From Parabacteroides distasonis (GTDB lineage Bacteria; Bacteroidota; Bacteroidia; Bacteroidales; Tannerellaceae): a DNA stretch of 64,000 nt. The notes beneath the pieces were generated by a model. It did no database searches. It saw only the letters and a program-made list of their open reading frames with translations, and was not told the origin of the DNA. The translations under genes and the position numbers were made by a program. Positions 41,897 to 50,722 of the stretch are shown in pieces; the stretch's first letter is position 1, and each line of letters starts with the position of its first letter. The DNA lies in NCBI GenBank assembly GCA_015060925.1, contig SUXM01000008.1:43311-107310 (forward strand), given 5' to 3'.

Positions 41897-41981
41897 GCTC
41901 GAATGGTGGAATCGGTAGACACGAAGGACTTAAAATCCTTTGGCCATTGCGGCTGTGCGGGTTCAAGTCCCGCTTCGAGTA
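41897..41981 (+). tRNA. tRNA-Leu (anticodon TAA)
   Basis: 85-nt class II tRNA: acceptor GCTCGAA/TTCGAGT, anticodon stem AAGGA/TCCTT with loop CTTAAAA (TAA), a long variable arm, T arm GCGGG/CCCGC. It lies between two tRNA-Gly copies. Confidence 0.97.
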
Positions 41982-41991
41982 CAATTTAATT

Positions 41992-42064
41992 GCGGAAGTA
42001 GCTCAGTTGGTAGAGCATAACCTTGCCAAGGTTAGGGTCGCGGGTTCGAGCCCCGTCTTCCGCT
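41992..42064 (+). tRNA. tRNA-Gly (anticodon GCC), copy 2
   Basis: Identical in sequence to the tRNA-Gly at 41803-41875; last gene of the Gly-Leu-Gly operon, followed by a terminator. Confidence 0.97.
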
Positions 42065-42072
42065 CTGCTTCC

Positions 42073-42110
42073 AAAAAGCCTCGGTATTCTTAGGAATATC
42101 GGGGCTTTTT
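42073..42110 (+). terminator. Intrinsic terminator of the tRNA cluster
   Basis: AAAAAGCCTCGGTATTC pairs with GAATATCGGGGCTTTTT (mostly G-C or G-U) across TTAG, ending in five T. Confidence 0.85.
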
Positions 42111-42160
42111 ACTTTCACCAAGCTTATTCCTCTTTTTAAGAACAAAAAAAATATCTATTC

Positions 42161-42191
42161 TTTAAATCTTAGACAGGATTTTATATCTTTG
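42161..42191 (+). promoter_or_regulatory. Promoter of the first GH2 gene
   Basis: TTTA at 42161-42164, 19-nt spacer, then TATCTTTG at 42184-42191: close match to the Bacteroidetes -33/-7 promoter, 37 nt before the chosen start at 42228. Confidence 0.7.
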
Positions 42192-42227
42192 TTCAAACAA
42201 ATCACATATAAAATTAAAGGTACTATT

Positions 42228-45008
42228 ATGAAAAAAAGAGATGCATTCTTATGCTGTATGTTCATGCTTATTTGCAGCCTTCCGACTTTTGCCGAAAATA
42301 TTCCTCTACCGGAACATCCCCGTCCCGACTTCGAAAGAAAAGAATGGATAAATCTCAATGGGAAATGGAATTTCACATTCGACAAACAAAAGGGAGAAAA
42401 ACGTATTATAGGAAAAGATATGACAAGTCTCGACTATGAGATTCAAGTTCCTTTCAGTTGGGGGAGTCCACTATCCGGTGTCCCAAACAAAGGTAACCAA
42501 GGATGGTATGCACGTAATATCACTATTCCCAAAAATTGGGAGGGGAAACGGATTTACTTAGTCATAGGGGCTTCCGAATGGGACACCCAAGCCTGGCTGA
42601 ATGGGGTCTTGATAGGGAACCATAAAGGTGGGTACACTCCATTTGAATTTGAATTAACTCAGCATATTACCGCTTACGGAAAACCACAAAACCTTGTAAT
42701 TTCTACTGATGATACCCCTAACAGTCAACGATTGGCCGGCAAACAGGGATATGGGGATGCCAGAGGTATTTGGCAAACGCCCTATTTAGAAGCAAGAGGG
42801 AACAACTTCATCGACTATGTCCATTTCAGCCCGGATGTAGATCGATCACTTGTCAAAGTTGAAGTTGGATTAAATCAACTCTTAGAGAAACAGGAAGCGT
42901 TGGTTCTACACTTCAAGAATGGCGAACAAGATAATTTCACCTATACACCTAAAGGTAAAGCACGTAAATCAAAAATACATACGTTTGAGGTTACGTTAAA
43001 AGAACAACAATTATGGGACTTAGACCATCCCTACCTTTACGAAATGGAGGTTTCGATAACCAACAACACCGAAACAATAGATGCTATCAACACCTATTTT
43101 GGTCAACGCAAGATCAGTGTCACAAACCTTCCCGGGAGTACTTATCCGTACATAGCATTAAACGATAAACCTGTTTACATGCAACTTTGTTTAGATCAAA
43201 GCTATCATCCGGAAGGCTACTATACCTTCCCCTCTGATGCCTTCATGCGTGAAGAGATTATGCTTTCTAAACGATTAGGCTTAAACGGAAACCGTATTCA
43301 CATCAAAGTCGAATTACCTCGTAAACTTTATTGGGCAGACCGCTTAGGGCTATTGATCATGGCCGATGTCCCCAACTGGTGGGGTAGCATTGATGAAGCG
43401 GCCAAAAAAGATTGGGAACATTGTATGCGTCAACAGGTTAAACGAGACTTTAACCATCCATCCATTTTCTCTTGGGTAGATTTCAATGAAACTTGGGGTA
43501 TCTTCACTCAAGCTGACGGAAAAAAAGTATATAAACCAGAGACACAGGAATGGGTCAGAGAAATGTATCACCTTACCAAACAATTAGATCCCACCCGCTT
43601 GGTAGAAGATAACTCCCCCTGCCACTTCGATCATGTAGAAACTGACCTCAACACTTGGCATGCTTACGCACCCGGTTTCGCTTGGGAAGATACTCTCAAT
43701 TACATCTGTAGCCATACGTTCCCTGGATCCAAATGGAATTATATCGGCACAAATGTACAGGCAAATGCACCTATGCTCAATAGTGAATGCGGAAATGTTT
43801 GGGGATACAAAGGTAGTACAGGAGATGTCGACATCACCTGGGATTACCATAAAATGATCAATGCTTTTCGTGCCCATCCGCAATGTGCCGGATGGTTATA
43901 CACCGAACATCATGATGTAATCAACGAATGGAACGGCTATGTACGCTACGACCGCTCTCCCAAAACCTTTGGGTTAGATGCTTTCGTACCTAACATGACA
44001 ATAGCCGACTTCCATGCGCCTTATTTCGTATCTCCTCGTTGCGAACTAATGCAAGAATTACAGGCAGGCAAACAGGTGGAAATACCACTATTCCTCTCTG
44101 TCATGACCGACAAAAATCCGGGGACAATGACTCTGGAAACCTCCATCGCTGGTTGGAATGAATTAGGGCAGGAGATAAAAGAATCTTCTATCCAACAGAG
44201 CACAATAAACTTCGAGCCATATATGAATAAACAACTCCAACCTATCCGAATGAACTTACCAAAAGAAAACGGGCTTTATACTGTACGTTTCGTTCTTCGC
44301 GGAGAAGCTGGCAACATACTAAGCCGAAACTTCATTTTGTATCGTATAAAAGGAGGAAAATCTATTTCCAACAGCTATCCGCTTCGGTTTGTATCTTTCG
44401 CACCAAACAGTTACACCAGCAAACAATGGAGCATCAAACAATGGAACGTGATGAACAACCAAAAAGTAAACGGCTCCGGTGCCGGATTCTTTGAATACCA
44501 GGTACAACTTCCGACCGACTTAGACCTTGAAAACATAAAAAATGTTGTTTTTGTATTTGAAGCTTCAGCAAAAAAATTATTCGGAAAAGATCGTGAAGGA
44601 TTAAATATCATCCATGATGATTTAGATTTCATGATAGGAAAGGGGAACCATGACCCAAGCAAAAACAAGAATGCTTATCCACAGACCGATGAAAAGAGAT
44701 TCCCATCACAGGTACATATCTCTATAAACGGAAAATCTTGTGGATTTGCATCCCTTGCAGACGACCCGGCCGATCATCGAGGTGCCCTCTCTTGGTTTGC
44801 ACAAGGCAAGAAAAACACGTTGGAAGAGGCTGGTTCATACGGTTATCTGGTTGAAATAAACATACCTAAAGAGCAATTTAAAGCCGGAGAGACTGTCACT
44901 ATTCGTATGGAAGTCCCCAAAGAATCTAAAGGAGGGTTGGCAATCTACGGAAAAGAGACAGGACGTTATCCTCTCGATCCTACACTTATTTTCAACTTAA
45001 AAAAGTAA
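42228..45008 (+). CDS. Glycoside hydrolase family 2 (beta-galactosidase/glucuronidase-like)
   Basis: A 926-aa secreted glycosidase. Start at 42228: MKKRDAFLCCMFMLICSLPTFA is a signal peptide and the promoter lies upstream; an earlier in-frame ATG at 42189 would overlap the -7 box. Domain order: N-terminal sugar-binding jellyroll (about 30-190), immunoglobulin-like domain (about 195-300), TIM barrel with acid/base Glu421 in 'VDFNETWGIF' and nucleophile Glu520 in 'LNSECGNVWG', then about 300 residues of C-terminal beta domains. Exact substrate is not deducible; beta-galactoside or beta-glucuronide are the usual options. Followed after 16 nt by the DUF6454 gene, so they may act together. Confidence 0.88.
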   Translation: MKKRDAFLCCMFMLICSLPTFAENIPLPEHPRPDFERKEWINLNGKWNFTFDKQKGEKRIIGKDMTSLDYEIQVPFSWGSPLSGVPNKGNQGWYARNITIPKNWEGKRIYLVIGASEWDTQAWLNGVLIGNHKGGYTPFEFELTQHITAYGKPQNLVISTDDTPNSQRLAGKQGYGDARGIWQTPYLEARGNNFIDYVHFSPDVDRSLVKVEVGLNQLLEKQEALVLHFKNGEQDNFTYTPKGKARKSKIHTFEVTLKEQQLWDLDHPYLYEMEVSITNNTETIDAINTYFGQRKISVTNLPGSTYPYIALNDKPVYMQLCLDQSYHPEGYYTFPSDAFMREEIMLSKRLGLNGNRIHIKVELPRKLYWADRLGLLIMADVPNWWGSIDEAAKKDWEHCMRQQVKRDFNHPSIFSWVDFNETWGIFTQADGKKVYKPETQEWVREMYHLTKQLDPTRLVEDNSPCHFDHVETDLNTWHAYAPGFAWEDTLNYICSHTFPGSKWNYIGTNVQANAPMLNSECGNVWGYKGSTGDVDITWDYHKMINAFRAHPQCAGWLYTEHHDVINEWNGYVRYDRSPKTFGLDAFVPNMTIADFHAPYFVSPRCELMQELQAGKQVEIPLFLSVMTDKNPGTMTLETSIAGWNELGQEIKESSIQQSTINFEPYMNKQLQPIRMNLPKENGLYTVRFVLRGEAGNILSRNFILYRIKGGKSISNSYPLRFVSFAPNSYTSKQWSIKQWNVMNNQKVNGSGAGFFEYQVQLPTDLDLENIKNVVFVFEASAKKLFGKDREGLNIIHDDLDFMIGKGNHDPSKNKNAYPQTDEKRFPSQVHISINGKSCGFASLADDPADHRGALSWFAQGKKNTLEEAGSYGYLVEINIPKEQFKAGETVTIRMEVPKESKGGLAIYGKETGRYPLDPTLIFNLKK

Positions 45009-45024
45009 AAAGAGCTAAACAACG

Positions 45025-45963
45025 ATGAGAACTATTGTATATAGTAGTATATGGTTATTCAGTATTTGTTGTACTTTTTTACAGGCACAAACAGTAAAAT
45101 CGTTTGAGTTAAATGAACAATTAATGTCTGTTAGTTCCCTTAATAAATGGGAACTAACAGACATCGTTCCTCTCTCCTTCAAAACCTATCACACCCAAGG
45201 GATGCTGAAAATAGGAGACACCTTCTATTTAACAGCCGTCAGAGTCACCCGTCCTCCTAAATACAAAGGGAAAGGACGTAACAGAACCGTACAAGATGAA
45301 GGTGCCGGCATCGGCTATCTCTTCCATTTTGACCAGAAAGGTAACCTTATCAAACAAACAGAACTGGGAAAAGGAGCGGCATTCCACCCCGGTGGTATGG
45401 ATTATGATGGGCAATACATTTGGATCCCTATCACAAAATATTACCCTTATAGCGAATCCATTATTGTCCGAGTAGATCCGATGACACTGGAAGCTGAAAA
45501 AATGACTACTATCGATGACTCAATCGGTGCGATTATCCACGATACAGACAACCAAACGCTAATCGGAATGAATTGGGATGCTCGTGAGTTTCTATATTGG
45601 CCGCTTAACCAGCAAAAAGAGATTATACATCCGGAGAAAAAAGCCGCAGAGCTTCAAGTCAGTAACAAACAATCCTCATTGGCCATACAAGACGCCAAAT
45701 ACATCGGACAAAATCAGCTGTTAGGTTTCGGATTAACGAACTTGGGTAACGGAAAGCGGATCGGAGGTTTTGAAATACGAGACACACGCAACCAAGCTTT
45801 GCTTCATCAATTACCACTTTCTCTGAAGACAACCAAAGGAATCTTTATGACCAATAATCCATGCACTGTTGAAAGAACTCCAAAGGGGCTTCGCTTCTAT
45901 TTTATACCGGAAGACAACCTTTCAACCTTGTATATTTATACATGTATCACAAATGTAAAATAA
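45025..45963 (+). CDS. DUF6454 family secreted protein
   Basis: A 312-aa exported protein, signal peptide MRTIVYSSIWLFSICCTFLQAQ. It looks like DUF6454, a family of single-domain beta-propeller-like proteins: 'YHTQGMLKIGDTFYLTAVRV', 'AFHPGGMDYDGQYIWIPIT', 'DSIGAIIHDTDNQTLIGMN', 'GQNQLLGFGLTNLGNGKRI'. Function unknown. It follows the GH2 gene closely, which may indicate a role in glycan handling. Its 5' part carries a perfect 16-bp inverted repeat (45124-45164). Confidence 0.68.
   Translation: MRTIVYSSIWLFSICCTFLQAQTVKSFELNEQLMSVSSLNKWELTDIVPLSFKTYHTQGMLKIGDTFYLTAVRVTRPPKYKGKGRNRTVQDEGAGIGYLFHFDQKGNLIKQTELGKGAAFHPGGMDYDGQYIWIPITKYYPYSESIIVRVDPMTLEAEKMTTIDDSIGAIIHDTDNQTLIGMNWDAREFLYWPLNQQKEIIHPEKKAAELQVSNKQSSLAIQDAKYIGQNQLLGFGLTNLGNGKRIGGFEIRDTRNQALLHQLPLSLKTTKGIFMTNNPCTVERTPKGLRFYFIPEDNLSTLYIYTCITNVK
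45124..45164. repeat. Perfect 16-bp inverted repeat inside the DUF6454 gene
   Basis: ATGTCTGTTAGTTCCC pairs perfectly with GGGAACTAACAGACAT across the 9-nt loop TTAATAAAT. It is within coding sequence near codon 34-47, an unusual place for such a strong hairpin. The right arm contains CTAACAGAC, also found in the NVEALA operator-like box, possibly by chance. Confidence 0.85.
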
Positions 45964-46478
45964 AGTCATCCAAATCCTTATTCTGTTTGTTTTTTCATTT
46001 AAGATTGGAAGCGTGTGGGTATTTTCCCATATAAAGTTATCTTTACATTACATCCTATATAATTACATCTCCCTGGGCAGAGAAATTTTTTTTCCTGGGC
46101 AGGGAGATTAAATCGGTTATTTAAAAACACTTTCTTTTTTTTGAAAAAAGTTGTATTTCATTGCAGCGTTTTAGAAACTTTATGCATCTATATCTTCAGA
46201 TGCTCTTTTTTAATAGAGCTGCATTTTCGGATGATATAATCTTTTAACTAAAAAAGAAATGTGATTTTGAAAATAAATATGTTTCTTTAAGAACATTTAT
46301 GATGAAACAAATCGGCTGATGTACCCGATTTTGTAGGTTCACCTCTACAGGGAGATCCTATCCGATTTTTGTACAGTTGGAATCGGGTTTGTATTATGTA
46401 GAGATTCGTTACAATGGCAATAAATATGATGGCCAGGCTATTTGGATTGAATAATTAACCATTAAAATGTAAACAACA
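45964..46478. other. AT-rich intergenic region upstream of the serpin gene
   Basis: About 515 bases without a complete gene. It contains an inverted repeat at 46067-46110 built on ATCTCCCTG and CAGGGAGAT with a T-rich centre, and the 3' end of a degraded gene (46320-46454). The serpin promoter probably lies in the last 150 nt but no clean -33/-7 pair was found. Confidence 0.5.
46320..46454 (+). pseudogene. C-terminal remnant of a secreted beta-strand protein (DUF3244-like)
   Basis: Reading from about 46320 gives 'FVQLESGLYYVEIRYNGNKY' then 'DGQAIWIE' and a stop, with no start codon and a stop just upstream. The pattern of a C-terminal beta hairpin resembles DUF3244-type or sorting-domain ends of Bacteroidales secreted proteins. 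It is probably the tail of a gene destroyed when the serpin region was rearranged. Confidence 0.5.
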
Positions 46479-47750
46479 ATGCAGAAGTTTTTTTTAAAAT
46501 TATTGTTTTTATCAGGTATATTTTTCAGTTGTTCTTCAGAAGAAGAGATTTTGGATACTTCTAAAACAGAAGATTTAATTACCGAAAATGTAAAGCGAAT
46601 TCCCATTGTATTAACAAATGAAGAGACTGCTATAAATGAACAGATTCATAATTTCTCTTTTCATTTTATTAGTGAATATACTAAACTGAATAAAAAAGAA
46701 AATTATTGTGTTTCTCCTTTAAGCACCTCCTTCTTAATGGGGCTACTATTGAACGGTGCGGAAAACAGTACCTATTCACAAATACAAAAAACATTAGGAG
46801 GAGAAAACATTGAAGCAACTTCTATAAATGCTTATTTTAAAAAGTTGCGTGAAGGATTAAAAGAAACAGATAAAAATTCTTTGTTCACTGAAGCAAATAG
46901 TTTATGGGTAAAAAGAGGAGTCTCTTTATTAACAGACTATGTAAAGACAAGTGAAAATTATTATGGAGCAAGCCTAAAAGAGAATCAGTTGTTTAATACT
47001 GAAACAGTTGATGCTATCAATAATTGGGGAAAAGAACAGACTAATGGAAAAATTACCAAGTTTATTGATAATACTTCTGAAATAGCAAATTTAAATGCAT
47101 TATTTCTTAATACAATTTATTTTAAAGGCGGATGGATTTCTTCTTTTCTAAAAGAAAGTACTCAAAATAAAGCATTTATATTAGGGAATGGGCAGTCTAT
47201 ACAAGTACCAACTATGTATCAGGAAATGCCAGCATTGGGAGGTGAAAATGAAGAAATAACGATTGTACCATTAGGATTAGGGAATGGTTCTTTTTATATT
47301 TATTTCTTTTTGCCTACAAACTCTCAAATAAAAGTAGATGATTTATTGTCTTCTTTGACAAAAGAGAAATGGACTCAATGGAAAAAAACAATTCAAATCT
47401 GTAAATTACAGATTTCTTTACCCCGCTTTGATGTAGAGAATGAAAGTAGCTTAAAGAATATATTAGAGACCATGGGAATAGTTGACGCTTTTACTTCAGC
47501 TGCTTGTTTCACTAAAATAAGCAATCAACCTTTTTCTTTAGGTTTAATTAAACAAAAAACTAATTTTACTATTAATGAAGAAGGGGTAGAAGGAGCATCT
47601 ATAACCGGAACTGGTTTATTAACGGATGGTAGTGCTATGCTTCCTACTTTACAAGTAGATTTTAATCGTCCATTTGGTTTTATTCTTTCTGAAGTAAGTA
47701 CTGGAACAATCCTTTTTGCTGGAAAAATTGGAAATCCAAATGTTAACTAA
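46479..47750 (+). CDS. Serpin-family protease inhibitor, lipoprotein
   Basis: A 423-aa serpin with a lipoprotein signal (MQKFFLKLLFLSGIFFSC, Cys18), so probably on the outer membrane, where it would block host or competitor proteases. Family signatures: 'VSPLSTSFLMGLLLNGA', 'LFLNTIYFKGGWISSF', 'KLQISLPRFDVENESSLKNI' and the C-terminal 'DFNRPFGFILSEVSTGTILF'. The hinge 'EEGVEGASITG' (367-377) is intact and Ala/Ser/Thr-Gly-rich, so inhibition is plausible. Counting 17 residues gives Asp383 as P1; the loop is 4 residues longer than in alpha-1-antitrypsin, so P1 could lie up to Met387. Miropin of Tannerella forsythia is a known relative. AT-rich codons suggest recent acquisition. Confidence 0.88.
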   Translation: MQKFFLKLLFLSGIFFSCSSEEEILDTSKTEDLITENVKRIPIVLTNEETAINEQIHNFSFHFISEYTKLNKKENYCVSPLSTSFLMGLLLNGAENSTYSQIQKTLGGENIEATSINAYFKKLREGLKETDKNSLFTEANSLWVKRGVSLLTDYVKTSENYYGASLKENQLFNTETVDAINNWGKEQTNGKITKFIDNTSEIANLNALFLNTIYFKGGWISSFLKESTQNKAFILGNGQSIQVPTMYQEMPALGGENEEITIVPLGLGNGSFYIYFFLPTNSQIKVDDLLSSLTKEKWTQWKKTIQICKLQISLPRFDVENESSLKNILETMGIVDAFTSAACFTKISNQPFSLGLIKQKTNFTINEEGVEGASITGTGLLTDGSAMLPTLQVDFNRPFGFILSEVSTGTILFAGKIGNPNVN

Positions 47751-47800
47751 GATAATCTTTTTGTCTCATTTGAACAAAGTAAAGGAGATAATTGGAAGTA

Positions 47801-47835
47801 AAAACGGGATACCCTTTTTTAAGGACATCCCATTT
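47801..47835. terminator. Bidirectional terminator after the serpin and nfnB genes
   Basis: AAAACGGGAT and ATCCCATTTT pair with a small inner stem CC/GG, between convergent genes; A and T runs on both sides. Confidence 0.65.
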
Positions 47836-47856
47836 TATCATTTTATACTTTTAATA

Positions 47857-49329
47857 TCAACATCCTTTCAAAGCGGCATCCATCGCTGCAGCAGCTTTAC
47901 GACCATCTCCCATAGCCAAGATAACTGTCGCACCTCCACGTACAATGTCACCTCCGGCAAATACATCGGGCAAAGTGGATTGCATATTTTCTTCGCTAAC
48001 TACGATTGTACCTTTCTTACTTACTTCCAAACCTTGGAATGCACGCGGAATCAATGGGTTTGGAGAGACTCCTACACTGACGATTACCTCATCGACCTCG
48101 ATTGTTTCAATCGCTCCTTCCACCGCAACCGGACGACGACGACCGGAAGCATCAGCTTCTCCTAATTCCATCTTCTGCAAACGCATCTGTTTCACTCGGC
48201 CGTTTTCATCACCGATATACTCAATCGGGTTATGTAAGGTCATAAATTCTACCCCCTCTTCTTTGGCATGTTTCACCTCTTCCAAACGAGCCGGCATCTC
48301 CTCTTCACTACGTCTATAGACAATCATGGCGCGTTCTGCACCTAAACGGCGAGCCGTACGAACCGAGTCCATCGCAGTATTTCCACCACCGATCACAGCT
48401 ACCTTCTTACCTTGCAAGACAGGCGTATCGCTTTCAGGGTTGGCCGCATCCATCAGATTGACACGAGTCAAGTATTCATTGGAAGACATGATTCCTACCA
48501 AGTTCTCACCCGGTATATTCATGAAGTTTGGTAGTCCGGCACCACTTGCCGCAAAGATACCCTTGAAGCCCTCTTCATGCAAATCATCATAGCTGATAGT
48601 CTTACCGACAATACAGTTGGTCAAGAACTTCACTCCCATCTTACGCAAACCGTCAATCTCTACATCAACAATCTTATTCGGCAAACGGAATTCAGGGATA
48701 CCATATTTCAACACTCCACCAATTTCATGTAACGCTTCGAAAACAGTCACATCATACCCTCTTTTGGCCATATCACCGGCAAAAGAAAGGCCGGCAGGAC
48801 CTGAACCAACCACCGCAATCTTGATACCGTTCTTTTCTGCAATTTCCGGAATGGAGATATTGCCGCTTTCACGTTCATAGTCTGCCGCAAAACGTTCCAA
48901 ATAACCAATCGCTACGGCCTGTTTACCCATCTTCAAGTGCATACATTTGCTTTCGCACTGTTTTTCTTGCGGACAAACACGACCACATACAGCAGGAAGC
49001 GCACTCGTCTCTTTCAACACTTTCGCTGCTTCCAAAAATTCACCTCTTTCGATATTCTTAACAAAAGTCGGAATATTAATACCCACCGGGCAACCCTGCA
49101 TACAGGTCGGATTCGCACAGTCCAAACAACGTTGCGCTTCCAACATAGCCTGTTCTTGTGTCAGACCTAAATTCACCTCTTCTAAGCGAGTGTGGCTTCG
49201 ATACTCCGGATCCAACTCACTCATCTTAACACGGGGAATCTCCGTACGTTCTTTATTTTTTTTGCTTTTACGAAGTGCTTCTCTCCATGGTTCGGCACGA
49301 CGAGCGGCAATCAATTCTTCTGTAGTCAT
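47857..49329 (-). CDS. nfnB: NfnB-type large subunit of NADH-dependent ferredoxin:NADP+ oxidoreductase (glutamate synthase small-subunit-like)
   Basis: A 490-aa flavoprotein often annotated as glutamate synthase small subunit. N-terminal [4Fe-4S] region: 'CLDCANPTCMQGCPVGINIP', then 'CGRVCPQEKQCESKC'. FAD and NADPH Rossmann motifs: 'IAVVGSGPAGLSFAGDMA' and 'VAVIGGGNTAMDSVRTA', plus the terminal 'DVFAGGDIVRGGATVILAMG'. The gene follows the FAD/NAD [2Fe-2S] partner by 17 nt, and no glutamate synthase large subunit is adjacent, so the electron-bifurcating Nfn complex (NADH + 2 reduced Fd + 2 NADP+) is the best call. Supplies NADPH in anaerobes. Cytoplasmic. Confidence 0.87.
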   Translation of the reverse strand: MTTEELIAARRAEPWREALRKSKKNKERTEIPRVKMSELDPEYRSHTRLEEVNLGLTQEQAMLEAQRCLDCANPTCMQGCPVGINIPTFVKNIERGEFLEAAKVLKETSALPAVCGRVCPQEKQCESKCMHLKMGKQAVAIGYLERFAADYERESGNISIPEIAEKNGIKIAVVGSGPAGLSFAGDMAKRGYDVTVFEALHEIGGVLKYGIPEFRLPNKIVDVEIDGLRKMGVKFLTNCIVGKTISYDDLHEEGFKGIFAASGAGLPNFMNIPGENLVGIMSSNEYLTRVNLMDAANPESDTPVLQGKKVAVIGGGNTAMDSVRTARRLGAERAMIVYRRSEEEMPARLEEVKHAKEEGVEFMTLHNPIEYIGDENGRVKQMRLQKMELGEADASGRRRPVAVEGAIETIEVDEVIVSVGVSPNPLIPRAFQGLEVSKKGTIVVSEENMQSTLPDVFAGGDIVRGGATVILAMGDGRKAAAAMDAALKGC

Positions 49330-49346
49330 CTGTATTCTGCGATTAA

Positions 49347-50144
49347 TTATTTCTTTTCAATATCTTTATAAGCACCCAAACGCATCAGCATCTCTTCAAA
49401 ATCAACTTGGTGGGCATCAAATTCCGGACCATCCACACAAACAAACTTGGTCTTACCACCAACTGTGATACGGCAAGCACCACACATACCGGTTCCATCC
49501 ACCATGATAGTATTCAATGATGCGACCGTTGGAATTTCATATTTCTTGGTCAAAGCCGATACAAATTTCATCATGATAGCCGGTCCGATTGTCACACACA
49601 AATCAACCTTCTCACGATTAATCACACTTTCCACACCATTTGTCACTAACCCTTTCGTACCATACGAACCATCATCCGTCATGATAATCACCTCATCCGA
49701 ATGGGCACGCATCTGTTCCTCCAAAATAACTAAATCTTTTGTACGTGCAGCCAATACAACAATCACCCGGTTCCCTGCCTTATGAAAAGCCTCCACTATC
49801 GGTAACAGAGGAGCCACACCGACACCTCCACCGGCACAAACAACAGTTCCAACTTTTTCGATATGAGTAGCTTGTCCTAAAGGTCCTACCAAATCCGTAA
49901 TATAATCGCCAACATTTAACGCACAAATCTTCTTAGAGGAGCCACCTACCGCTTGGATAACCAAAGTAATGGTTCCTTTTTCTGTATCCGCTCCGGCAAT
50001 TGTCAAGGGAATACGTTCTCCTTTTTCTCCTAATTTCACAATCACAAAGTGGCCGGCTTTCCGAGAGCGTGCAATCATAGGCGCCTCAACCTCCAACTTC
50101 ACAACATTTGCGGAGAAATACTCTTTACTTACAATCTTATTCAT
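49347..50144 (-). CDS. nfnA: NfnA-type small subunit (sulfide/dihydroorotate dehydrogenase-like FAD/NAD subunit)
   Basis: A 265-aa ferredoxin-reductase-like protein: FAD domain ('RKAGHFVIVKLGEKGERIPL'), NAD domain with 'GTVVCAGGGVGVAPLLPIVEAF' and a C-terminal [2Fe-2S] site 'GTGMCGACRITVGGKTKFVC'. With the 490-aa partner it forms the bifurcating NfnAB pair. It is the first gene of the two-gene operon, and 95 nt separate it from the GroES-like gene further downstream in coordinate order. Strong family signatures make the call secure; bifurcation is inferred from pairing. Confidence 0.87.
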   Translation of the reverse strand: MNKIVSKEYFSANVVKLEVEAPMIARSRKAGHFVIVKLGEKGERIPLTIAGADTEKGTITLVIQAVGGSSKKICALNVGDYITDLVGPLGQATHIEKVGTVVCAGGGVGVAPLLPIVEAFHKAGNRVIVVLAARTKDLVILEEQMRAHSDEVIIMTDDGSYGTKGLVTNGVESVINREKVDLCVTIGPAIMMKFVSALTKKYEIPTVASLNTIMVDGTGMCGACRITVGGKTKFVCVDGPEFDAHQVDFEEMLMRLGAYKDIEKK

Positions 50145-50239
50145 TCCAATTGTATCTTTTGATAATTATTTCTTAATTAGTTCGCAAAACTACACAAAAA
50201 AAGCAAAATCGTTACTGTTTTAGCAAATAAATTAAAAAA

Positions 50240-50620
50240 TCATTCAAATAAACCCTCATCACGTATCAACATCAAAATAGCCGAATGGGGAACAATTAAG
50301 AATTTTTCGTCATTAAAATTGATTTCATACGCCATATTCTGTAAAAAAACAGCCAAATCTCCCTCATGTGCCTGCAAAGGCAGATAATGTACCTCTCCTT
50401 CTTTCTTTTCCCATATCTCATGTTCTTCACTTTGGGAAGGCAACGGAAAACCTGGACCGACCTTAATGATGTAACCACTTTGTATCTTATCTTTCTGAAT
50501 CGTAGGAGGAAGGTATAACCCAGACTTGGTATGACTTTGCGGATTCTTTGGTTTAATCAACACCTTATCTCCCACCATTAAGAATTTGTCTATGTCTTTC
50601 TGATCAATTGCTAACTGCAT
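50240..50620 (-). CDS. GroES-family (Cpn10-like) protein
   Basis: A 126-aa protein with a Cpn10 core: 'MVGDKVLIKPKNPQSHTKSG', 'LYLPPTIQKDKIQSGYIIKV' and the C-terminal strand 'FNDEKFLIVPHSAILMLI'. It is longer than GroES and there is no groEL next to it, so it is a divergent co-chaperone-like protein and not the housekeeping GroES. Function unknown. It lies between nfnA and the DUF4251 gene, same strand, with a terminator upstream at 50671-50700. Confidence 0.82.
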   Translation of the reverse strand: MQLAIDQKDIDKFLMVGDKVLIKPKNPQSHTKSGLYLPPTIQKDKIQSGYIIKVGPGFPLPSQSEEHEIWEKKEGEVHYLPLQAHEGDLAVFLQNMAYEINFNDEKFLIVPHSAILMLIRDEGLFE

Positions 50621-50670
50621 AACTATTACTAATTTTATTTAGAGGACAAAGATATAAAATCCGGAATATA

Positions 50671-50700
50671 AAAAAGCTGCTTTGGGAAAAGCAGCTTTTT
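50671..50700. terminator. Intrinsic terminator
   Basis: AAAAAGCTGCTTT pairs with AAAAGCAGCTTTTT around a GGG-centred loop; ends the DUF4251 transcript on the minus strand and could work in both directions. Confidence 0.85.
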
Positions 50701-50722
50701 ATTTCTTTACACAAGCAAAATC

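Noticed and set aside
41818..42093. 91-codon frame spanning the tRNA cluster
   Set aside because: It runs through three tRNA genes with clear cloverleaves; the repeated peptide is only the translation of the two identical tRNA-Gly copies.
47857..49329. Glutamate synthase small subunit GltD as the function
   Set aside because: No large subunit gene is adjacent, while a partner FAD/NAD [2Fe-2S] subunit gene is directly upstream, which favours the Nfn complex.
50240..50620. Housekeeping GroES
   Set aside because: Longer than GroES, divergent sequence and no adjacent groEL; reported only as a GroES-family protein.
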